Shown: positions 24,101 through 36,100 of the stretch, piece after piece
How positions within the stretch are numbered: the stretch's first letter is position 1
Layout: each line of letters starts with the position of its first letter
NCBI GenBank assembly: GCA_964019135.1
Contig: OZ025248.1
Coordinates: 35,767,670 to 35,831,669, forward strand
Source: Arenicola marina
Lineage: Eukaryota; Annelida; Polychaeta; Arenicolidae
Length of the DNA: 64,000 nucleotides
Reading direction: 5' to 3'
Made by a program: the position numbers and the translations under genes
The notes under the pieces: generated by a model
What the model saw: only the letters and a program-made list of their open reading frames with translations
Database searches by the model: none
Told to the model about the DNA's origin: nothing

Positions 24101-27100
24101 CAGTATACACTATATAATAGTGGTATATAGACATGATATCGACCAATATATAGTATAAGTGGTATATAGACATGCTATCCACCAGTATATAGTATAAGTG
24201 GCATATAGACATGATATCGACCAGTATACAGTATATAATAGTGGTATATAGACATGATATCGACCAGTATACAGTATATAGTGGTATATAAACATGATAT
24301 CGACCAGTATACAGTATATAATGGTATATAAACATGATATCGACCAGTATATAGTATAAGTGGTATATAGACATGATATCGACCAGTAGACCGTATATAG
24401 TGGTATATAGACATGATATCGACCAGTATACAGTATAAAGTGGTATATAGACATGATATCGACCAGTAGACCGTATATAGTGGTATATAGACATGATATC
24501 GACCAGTATATAGTATATAGTGGGCTTCTGACCTGAGAATGAAGAAGAGACAGCGACACGAGAGCTCCACCTCCCAGTCTGAGCGCAGGAAGCGGTGCAG
24601 CAGCCGCAGCAGCCTGGTGGTGTAGTCAAAGGGCAGCACTAGCAGGGCCTCCTCCAGCTCACTGCAGCACACAGACAGGCACAGCCATTGTCATCATAAA
24701 GCCCCTCATTTCGTATGTAAAGCAGCATGTAGCATATACCGTTAAGTACAAACAGCCTTCGACGTTTTAATCACAGGCTATATCGTTACGCTGTTTTGGG
24801 AAAACATTTTTGAAAAAGGTTTTAAATATTTTTGGTGAAACATAGTGAGTGTAACAGATGATATGGAACGGAACAGCCCTATTGGACGGAGAGCGGATGT
24901 GTTAACAAAGGGGCCATCGGCACGTGGTTTACCTGGATCTGATTTTCTTTATCATCAGTAGGACGAATTTGTCGGGTTCTGTGGCTCCATAGGCTTGAAT
25001 CAAGGGGTGCAACTGGGGAGGAGGGAGCTGGAAGACGCACGAACATCGTGATAAGACCATCACTACGATTTATTTACAAGCAGTGAAATCTAGACTTAAA
25101 TACAACTTCATAATCACTTTTCATAAGGTTTCGAAACACGCATGCGTCTAAATAGGTAAACAGTAAGTGCACGCACGATTCGAGACTTTTACCACGTTTT
25201 TGGCAAAAAACAACCACGTTTTAATACAGTTGAAAACAAGAATTTGACGCTACCCACTTTGCCAAAAGCGTCACCCCCTCCCGACATTACTCGTGTTTAC
25301 TCATCCCCTTACTGCTCCTATACACAGACCCCACACACACACACCTGTTTGCCCTGAGCCTTCTCGCTGGCCGCGTGCTCCTCTAACTTCTCACTCTCCT
25401 CCTTGTGGATGTCCAGTGCCTCCATCAGCCGCTCCGCCTGCCGGACACAGAGAGAGACGCCGTGAAGGTCAGAAGGAGAATGGAAGAATACGTTTCACAA
25501 AGTGTTATATCCCCTACGCCTGCCCGACAGAGAGAGAACGCCGTGAAGGTCAGGAGGGCAGTGGAGGAATACAGGGCTTTACAAAGTGTTCTAGCAGTTC
25601 AGCGTGCCGCACAGACAGACATGGAGATACTTGCCATACAGATCAGAGCAAGAGAGGAATACGTTATAGATAGAGATATACAGTGAACAGGAGGAACGAA
25701 CACGCAAGTGAAAGTCATAATACAGGATATACAGAAAAGGGGGTTTCCTATACTGGGGCTATAAAATATGTGGAGTTACTATTCGGGAGGATATTACAGT
25801 CTAACGATGTCTAACCAGAGACAAGGTCAGAGATCAGACTCACGGCCTTCACACTGTCTAACGTCTTCTTGCCAGCGATCGTAGTCTCCTTGTTCGTCTC
25901 TCCGGCGATCTAGGTCAGGTCAAAGGTGAAGTCAGTAACTAAGTAACAAATCACAGCTATATCAGAAAGAAAGAAAGAGGACCCAAATACAGACACTGGG
26001 TAATTAAGACGTAACTGGACACTCCAGTATTACCGATACATACACTAAGAAGCGTATTTACCATTAGATTACACTAGTAAATTAAAGATACATAGCAAAA
26101 ACAATCTGTTATAGACCTTGCCTGATTTCCAATTGCAACATAATAATATGTTTAAACCAAAGATAAGTCAAATCTCGGACCCAATATTCCTGCGTTAGAC
26201 ACACGTTGTCACATTTCCGACCCAATATCTCTGCGTCAGACATACGTTGTCACATTTCTGACCCAATATTCCTGCGTTAGACACACGTTGTCACATTTCT
26301 GACCCAATATCTCTGCGTCAGACATACGTTGTCACATTTCCGACCCAATATTCCTGCGTTAGACACACGTTGTCACATTTTTGACCCAATATCTCTGCGT
26401 CAGACATACGTTGTCACATTTCTGACCCAATATCTCTGCGTCAGACATACGTTGTCACATTTCCGACCCAATATTCCTGCGTTAGACACACGTTGTCACA
26501 TTTCTGAGCCAATACCTCTGCGTCAGACACACGTTGTCACATTTCTGACCCAATATCTCTGCGTCAGACACACGTTGTCACATTTCTGACCCAATATCTC
26601 TGCGTTAGACACACGTTGTCACATTTCTGACCCAATATCTCTGCGTCAGACACACGTTGTCACATTTCTGACCCAATATTCCTGCGTTAGACACATGTTG
26701 TCACATTTCCGACCCAATATTCCTGCGTTAGACACACGTTGTCACATTTCTGACCCAATATTCCTGCGTTAGACACGCGTTGCGGTCACCCCGCCGCTGT
26801 GTCTCTCACTTACCACTGCCTCCCCTTGTGCCAGAGATTCCTCGTGCGTCTTCTCTCGCTCCTACAACGAAAGCACGACATCGATAACGCTGGAACCATA
26901 TCTCCACGTGCAGGGCTATGTCGTTCCGCCAGCAATGAAGCGGGCGTCCATGTTTTAGTGCTCACGACGCAGGCTTGTTTTCGCTTAAGTAGAACAGGCG
27001 GTTACAATAATAATACATAATTAATGTCAGCCGTGAAGAGCAATTTTACAAGGAAATGAAAATGATGGGTTTTCGACGTAAAATTAATTCGCTTACTCCG

Positions 27101-30100
27101 GTTCTGTGATAATGACTGTGTCAGTATTAGTGCGTGTAAACAAATCGTACAAGGTTTACGTGTGGTTAAGCACAGGCATTCACGACCTATTTATCTAATA
27201 TTGCTTTCACACATGTCTATGTCCGGGCACTGGACCCACCATTTCCTTTTCCTCTCCCAGGACGAGCGGCTCTTGCGTCTTCTCCCAGAGTCTGAGGGAC
27301 TTGTCGTGGGAGGCGGACACCAGGAAGTTACCGCTGGGGCTGAGGGCGATGGTCCACACCTCACCCTGGTGACCCTAGCGACACAGGGGAAACAGTCGTC
27401 AGTAACCATGGCAACCGTGTCACTTATACTAATACAGTAGTGAACACAACATTTGTAGAAGTCAGCGATGAATACAATAAACTCATACTCTGCGGCACGT
27501 CTACATAATGAACACCAACAGCGAACTATGACACAGAATTAACGATTCATGTTCACAATGAACTTGGTATTTCGGTTGAGTTCAGGTACAAAGAACAGAG
27601 GTAGGTAAAACTAAATCATTAAGGTAGACGTCGTTGTGTTACCATGGTGAAGGAGTTTCTGCAGCTCGTCATTGTTACCATGGTGAAGGTTTATCTGTAG
27701 CAGTCGTTATGTTACCATGGTGACGGTGTACTTGTAGCACGTCGTTGTGTTACTATGGTGAAGGTGTATATGTAGCACGTCGTTACCGTGGTGACGGTGT
27801 ACCTGCAGCACGTCGTTGTTAGTTACCATGGTGACGGTGTATCTGTAGGACGTCGTTGTGTTAGTTACCATGGTGACGGTGTATCTGTGGAACGTCGTTG
27901 TGTTAATTACCATGGTGAACGTGTATCTGTGGAACGTCGTTGTGTTACCATGGTGACGGTGTATCTGTAGCATTTGTTCGTTACCTTGAGAGTCTGTATC
28001 TGCTGGAAGGAGTCCCCGTCCCACTCCTTCACCATGCCATCCTTGCCCGCCGTGAAGAACATGTGAGTCTTGGGTACGAAATGGACGCTCATAATGCTGT
28101 AACCGGCAGGGAGACATGGAAATGATACATCAGATACATATATCTCTGGTCAACAGTGGTATGGGGGTTAACAACTGTATTGATTATAACTGAGCAGAAA
28201 GCTGACGGAACAACAAACTTGCGGCAAGCTTGCAGAATATTTTAACAACACTAATCCATTAGTAAGACCGTAACCTTGCTCCAGAAGATCTAGACGGGGT
28301 TGCAGGTAGGTAATTTAATACCTGATAAATGATAAATAATCCTTTATATAGGTCCAAATGAGAAAATAAAATGTTGCGACAAGTCAAGAATCGTTTATTT
28401 GATAACAAAGGCACAGTTGATATAGATCCAACAGCAACGGGAGCAGAACGTGGTTCATGATGCTAAAACCAATTTAGGATGGTTGGCGATGGAGTTCCTC
28501 AGATTTAGTACATAGTAACACGGCAAATGAACTAGAAATTACATGATATAGGTGCCGTCGGATCTAGGGATCTCACCTGTCGTCGTGTGCGAACATTGAC
28601 TTGTGGCAGTCCCCAAAGTCGAGGCCCCACAATTTGACGTTTCTGTCCGCAGACCCCGTCACGAGGAGCGCCCCGTCTGTCGATATGTCCATGCACAGTA
28701 CGGGCAGCTTGTGGCCGTACAGCGACAGGAAGAACTGAAGACACCAGAACACAGTGCATTACAAGTATTGTATCAGCCCTATATGTATGTCCGTGCACAG
28801 TACGGGCAGCTTGTGGCCGTACAGCGACAGGAAGGACTGAAGACACCAGAACACAGTGCATTACAAGTATTGTATCAGCCCTATATCTATGTCCATGCAC
28901 AGTACGGGCAGCTTGTGGCCGTACAGCGACATGAAGGACTGAAGACACCAGAACACAGTGCATTACAAGTATTGTATCAGCCCTATATCTATGTCCATGC
29001 ACAGTACGGGCAGCTTGTGGCCGTACAACGACAGGAAGAACTGAAGAAACCAGAACACAGTGCATTACAAGTATTGTATCAGCCCTATATCTATGTCCAT
29101 GCACAGTACGGGCAGCTTGTGGCCGTACAGCGACAGGAAGAACTGAAGACACCAGAACACAGTGCATTACAAGTATTGTATCAGCCCTATATGTATGTCC
29201 ATGCACAGTACGGGCAGCTTGTGGCCGTACAGCGACAGGAAGAACTGAAGACACCAGAACACAGTGCATTACAAGTATTGTATCAGCCCTATATCTATGT
29301 CCATGCACAGTACGAGCAGCTTGTGGCCGTACAGCGACAGGAAGAACTGAAGAAACCAGAACACAGTGCATTACAAGTATTGTATCAGCCCTATATGTAT
29401 GTTCGTGCACAGTACGGGCAGCTTGTGGCCGTACAGCGACATGAAGGACTGAAGACACCAGAACACAGTGCATTACAAGTATTGTATCAGCCCTATATCT
29501 ATGTCCATGCACAGTACGGGCAGCTTGTGGCCGTACAGTGACAGGAAGAACTGAAGAAACCAGAACACAGTGCATTACAAGTATTGTATCAGCCCTATAT
29601 CTATGTCCGTGCACAGTACGGGCAGCTTGTGGCCGTACAGCGACAGGAAGGACTGAAGACACCAGAACACAGTGCATTACAAGTATTTTATCAGCCCTAT
29701 ATGTATGTCCGTGCACAGTACGGGCAGCTTGTGGCCGTACAGCGACAGGAAGAACTTAAGAAACCAGAACACAGTGCATTACAAGTATTGTATCAGCCCT
29801 ATATGTATGTCCATGCACAGTACGGGCAGCTTGTGGCCGTACAGCGACAGGAAGGACTGAAGACACCAGGATACAATGCAAAACATTACTTTATCCCGAT
29901 ATACATCAACTTATGCTACAAAGCAAATTTCTGAAAATTCTCACATCAAAACAATACATGAGAGAGTAGACACATTTTTTTTTCTTAAACATAAAAAAGA
30001 ACACGACATGAGCTATCTAACAAAAGTGATTGCGATGTGAAATATCTGACAATGCTTTACCTTGAGCGTATCGGCGAAAAACACTTTGACAGTGTTGTCT

Positions 30101-33100
30101 AGCAGGGATACGGCCAACAGCCTATGATCGGGACTGTAAATAACAGGCCAGGAGGAAATGGTCTCAGACATGGTAGAAGACGTAAGGATAATTCTACAAG
30201 ATCAATCAGATGGCTTAAGAGAGTGTTTTTATTTCTGCAGGCTTATCTTCGAAACCCTTATTATAACAATCTAGTTCATACATATATACATTGATATATT
30301 TTTTACATTTTGATTCGAATGCTACTAATGCTCGAAGACTTATATTGGGCCTAATCAGATGTTTATGTAGCTTAGTCGTCATCCACATCGGTAGTATTCA
30401 GATAAAAATATAAAACGTACACCCCAAATATATCAACGCATATGAACTGTTGGCAGACGTTGGTGTCTTATGCCGCTTTTATGCACATGAAGCATAAATT
30501 GGGCCATGAACTACTGTATCTTGTATCACTGGTATCTGCACATCGCTTTATCAATCTATTTACCTAATGTTTACCCAATATGATTCTGACCTGAATTTGA
30601 CGGCCAGGATACCCTCCGTCATCTTCAGGGTCCTCGTGTGGACCAGAGACAGCCGCTTGCTGTAGGCACAGACGCACGGAATCGTCCACATACAGCCATC
30701 ACACACTCATGAAATTTCCAAGTAACCGTAATCGATTACATTTACAATGTAATCGCCCCATGCCTGTCACACAGTCATCTAGTTGTCAAGATCTTTACGA
30801 CGAACGAAATTATGTTCTACCGGGCGAGGGGCTGTATAACCTTGAACTGTAGGTCAGTGACCTATATTTTGATATTTGATGTCAGTGCATGAGTTATTTA
30901 TTAGTTAGCGCGCGTCTCTACTGGGGGCGCTGTGGGTGAGGCAGCTGCCGCGCCCCACAGCGGCGAGCTGGGCCAGTGACCGCAGCGACTCAGCTTCCAG
31001 AAGGAACATGTATTTAGTGTTATATTTCTAACGATTAAAGTTATATTACTAAAGATTGCACTATAAGTATTACATTCGCGATAATCCGTTATTTAGGACA
31101 ATCCAATCAATATCATACCTGGTCGCAGAATATTCCTCGTCTGTGATGAGTTCAAAATCCCAGAACTTGACCTCGTGGTCTGCGCTGCCAGAGACGATGC
31201 TTCGCTGTAAACAATGGCACGTACAGGGTGGTAAGGCAACTACAGGGTGTTCACATATACATGCTTGATCATATACAAGGCGTATGTAATCAAAAAAAGG
31301 GCGGGGGGCAAATCATACAAGATGTTCAGTAAAATTACAGAGTCTAGTTCGATCAAGTACCACGTTCGTGCACTAAAAACATCACCCCCTCACCTTGTCG
31401 GGCGCCATGTTGATGGACCAGACCCCCCCCCTTGCCTTGTCGGGCGTCGGGTTGATGGAGCAGACCCTCCCCCCTGCCTTGTCGGGCGTCCGGTTGATGG
31501 ATCAGACCCCCCCCACCCCCTCACCTTGTCTGGCGCCATGTTTATGGACCAGACCCCCCACCCCCCCTCACCTTGTCTGGCGCCATGTTTATGGACCAGA
31601 CCCCCCACCCCCCCTCACCTTGTCTGGCGACATGTTGATACACCAGACCCCCCCCCCCCTCACCTTGTCTGGCGCCATGTTGATGCACCAGACCCCCCAC
31701 CCCTCCTCACCTTGTCTGGCGCCATGTTGATGCACCAGACCCCCCCCCCTCACCTTGTCTGGCGCCATGTTGATGGACCAGACCCCCCACCCCTCCTCAC
31801 CTTGTCTGGCGCCATGTTGATGCACCAGACCCCCCCCCCCTCACCTTGTCTGGCGCCATGTTGATGGACCAGACCCCCCCCCCCCCGCTCACCTTGTCGG
31901 GCGCCATGTTGATGGACCAGACCCCCCCCCCGCTCACCTTGTCGGGCGCCGCGTTGATGGACCAGACCCCCCCTCACCTTGTCTGGCGCCATGTTGATGG
32001 ACCAGACGGCGTCCGTGTGTGCGTCTATCGTCTCGATCAGCGTCCCAGACGCAAGGTCAAACACCTGCAGCTTGCCGCTCTGCAGTCAAAAGATACAACG
32101 GAAATATATCATTGCAAACCGCAGCCATATAGATATAATGATGTAAGTGTAACACTACAGTAACATGTGGTAGTACCGGTACTACAGATATAACAATAGA
32201 AGTAAAATACAAATATAATAATACAGGTATAATACTACAGTCAATACAAAATCATGGTTAAAGGCAATACCTGTGACAAAATAAAAAAAAAAGACGAGGA
32301 GTTTCGTCCGTTTCGGGCAGTGTTATAACGAACGCTTAACTTCTTCGTTCATTATTAGTCCCCACGCGGTCATCTGCACTAAGCCCCGCCTCTCATAGTC
32401 TATATATAGCAAGGAGAGGCGAGGCTTAGTGCAGATGACCGCGTGTGGACTAATAATGAACAAAGAAGTTAAGCGCTCACGGTCTATCCTGACTATATGA
32501 CCAAACAACCTGGTTACACATAGGTAAGACTTTCTATGAACGATATTTTTTTGTTATGCACTCAGCTCTAATGTATACGTCTACATGTCGTCTATAACTG
32601 CCAGTCAATGGTCTCAGTGGCTTGAAGAGCCACAGATGAGGACCTGAGTGTACCTTTGTTCCCAGCACAATGTGGCGATCACCAGGAGCGAAGAGCGAGC
32701 TCAGGGCGTAGTCACACTTGACCGTCCGGATACACTGCAGCGAGGACCTGGAAGGAAGCAGACTGCCGGATCACCAGGGGATCATTTCATTCAATTTCTA
32801 TTTTGTATCAATATTAAATTTCATTTCATCTTTTGCTCGTTAAATTGACATTGAGCAAGTGACATTGTAGACCCCTACCTGTTCCACACCTTGAGACTCT
32901 CGGCGCTGGCTGACAGCATGGCCGTGTTGTCAGAGCTAAAGGCCAGCGTTCTGACGTCACTCCGGTGTCCCGGCATGCTCAGCTTAGCCACGTCACTAGG
33001 GGGACTCTTTTTCTCGCTCATCGTCACCACACAGGTTTCGATGACGTTGTTGGTCAGCAATGCGGTGACCTATTTGCGATAAATAATGACCTATGCTAGT

Positions 33101-36100
33101 AATATATAACACAGATTTTATGCTTCTCTTACTACTAAATCCGACAAGTTCCAGATTTGTGTTTTAGTAATCAAACAGCGACGAAATGCATATTAATCAT
33201 AAAAACAGATATAATCAAGAGAGCGATATGAGACAATACAAATTACAACATGACAAAGACGAATCATGGCAATATTACAGTGCGAACTGTACACGACAAA
33301 ATAGAATTATAGAACCATAACCAAATCTTACCTTCACTTTATCCGCGTCTTCCACCTCGCAGGTGAAGGAGCGTAGCTTTGAGGACATCTTGATGTTGGT
33401 TACACGGCAGATCTGATCCCCCACCGCCTCCTGGACACTGTCCGGGGCGTCCTCCCCCTGATCCCTGTAACAGGGAGTGACAGCGGGGCCACGTGGGCAT
33501 TAGTACAGCGACCCCGTATATCTCAACATGCTATACTTATGTCTCGTTAGGAAACAAAAACATTTAAACATTCATTGAGAAGATTGAACTGAAAAAAAGT
33601 TTTAGTCGCGTCAACGCGCATGAGGCATAGTATTTAGGCTCTCTTCCAAGCCGACACCACGGTCCCCCACCACTACCCCCGCTGACCCCACGGTCCCCCA
33701 CCACTACCCCCGCAGACCCCACGGTCCCCCACCACTATCCCCGCTGACCCCCACCACTACCCCCGCAGACCCAACGGTCCCCCACCACTATCCCCGCTGA
33801 CCCCACGGTCCCCTACCACTGCCCCCGCTGACCCCCACCACTACCCCTGCTGACCACAAGGTCCCCCACCACTAACCCCGCTGACCCAACCACTACCCCC
33901 GCTGACCCCACGGTCCCCCACCACTACCCTCGCAGACCCCACGGTCCCCCACCACTCGCGTCGCTGACCCCACGGTCTCCCATCACTATCTTAGCGACCC
34001 GCTACGCTACCTGGCTCTCTTCCGAGCTTTCTTCTCTTTTTTCTGTAACCGCTTCTTCCGCTCGGCGTCTGACAAAATGCTGAAGAGTTCCAGAGTGGAG
34101 TCCGACCCCTAGAAAAAAATATCACGGCCTGAATCAATATATTTGCTACACATCTTCCAATTTGTTGAAAAGATAGCATCGCCCAGAGGTGAGCATAGAA
34201 AACATGATATTGTGTAGCCTCATATTGTTAATTGACTTTTCAGACAAACAAAGATTTAATATTTTGATAACAATACTGCTAATAATGTAGACGGCTGAGT
34301 AGCACACATTTGTACGTCATTAAATCAGATGTTTGTTTAACTCAAGTTGCCTTCCATAGGAAGTAACATTCACAACAAAATTACTAACATCCATTCCCCA
34401 AATATATCTATGTAGGTATATTGTACTCATAATATAGCAATTCTAAAATGAAATCTATATTGCAGAAGGAAAAATAGAACTCCCCAAGCATGCTTACTGT
34501 CGGCCATCTTGGATCACTTTGATATCAATAGACGTGAACCACTCACGTGAACGCCCAGGATTCTGCCGGTGCTATCCAGGTTCATGCTGACGACTCGGTC
34601 CCTGCCTTGTCGCAACACGGAACCAACCTTGGTACAAGTCAACACCGACTGCCAAGAGAGAAAAATAGACACAGCCATATATAGTCATCAGTAACATGTG
34701 CGCTAAGTAATAATTACCTTCAAAAGGAGTCTGGCTTATGGTCAGCTGCGACATGCTTCCTATTAACTAATGTACAGAATATATCAGCAAAATTGTTAGG
34801 TCTGGAGCACATGTTAATGTGAAGAAGTTGGAATATATGTAGACTAGGACTCACGTCCGCCTCCTCCTCCTCCTCAGCCTCGGAGTCGCTCCCCACGCCG
34901 TCCTCCATCTTCATCCGCTTGGCGGCCACGTCGTCCGTGCCGTCACCCTTAGCAACAAAAGGCGTACTCAGCAACACGAAGACAAGGCTTCTCAAGAGCA
35001 GGGCCAGTAATTCAAATCCTTCCGATAACTACGTGTGAAAATGCCTGTTTGTCATAGCCAGTCAAATTCAAGCGGTGATATATAAGATCCTATCTGGTTA
35101 CTTTGATTTGGGCACTTTTATGTTAAAGCAGGTATTAGGCATACGAGCTTAGCGGTATGTTGGTATTAATATACATTTCACATTTTATTAGACGGGTTGG
35201 TATTTATGTACAAAATTGTATTTGACGGGTTGGTATTAATATACAAAATAGGGTACAATATATTTATTATTCTTTACCACACTTAAATAGTTCCTGATTT
35301 CATTAACATCAGGAACTTCATGGAACATTTATCGGCGTTTACCTCTGAGATCTTCTGAATGCTCCAGATGCGGATGTCCATGTCGGCGGATCCAGTGACC
35401 AACCACTGCTCGTCCCGCGCCAGAACAAAGTCCCACACCTGCAGGGGTGATAGGGGAGGGGTGGTCAGTTACTGATCTCGTCTCGCGCCCAAACCAATTT
35501 TTTAGAACAATTTTAATTCAAGATTCAGTTCATTTATTTAACCAATACATAACATAAAGCATGCAATTAAACAACTGGAAACTATAGCCTTACGTTATGA
35601 GATCTAGGCTAACACCAGAGGTCGCTGTTGCCTGAACCAAGCCCTCAAGTTGTCTGAGAATGTGACAATTTGTAGTCTGTGTTTGGCTGACTGAGAATCC
35701 GACATGTTGTACTTTGTGATTGTCTGACTGAGAATCCTGCAAGTTTTACTTTGTGATTGGCTGACTGAGAATCCGACAAGTTGTACGTTGCGATTGGCAG
35801 CCTGAGGGTTGGCTAAGTGGGGACCTACCTCAGTCCTGTGTCCGACAAGAGTCCGGAAACAATGCTGTGTGTCGAGGTCCCAAAACTTAATGAACGTGTC
35901 TTTCGAACTGAAATTATATGCGAGGAAAATCTTCTTTTATGCGAAAAATCAAAAAAAAATTCACGACAAAATAACACAAGAGGATTTTTTACAGCTGACC
36001 TTTAAAAGAAAAATTGTCATCCAAAAAATGATCACGACAAAATAACACAAGAAGATTTTTTACAGCTGACTTTTAAAAGAAAAATTGTCTGTGTCGTTCC

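Noticed and set aside
22370-24629. Tyr/Ile-rich minus-strand ORFs up to 247 codons
   Set aside because: Produced by the intronic minisatellite. Only the exon 23 part at 24533-24661 is coding.
28532-29759. ORFs of 312 and 394 codons across the 102-bp array
   Set aside because: Repeat artefacts. The real reading frame is limited to exon 16 (28577-28734).
21690-29870. CRISPR-like arrays of direct repeats
   Set aside because: Repeats are contiguous without unique spacers and lie in introns of an animal gene.
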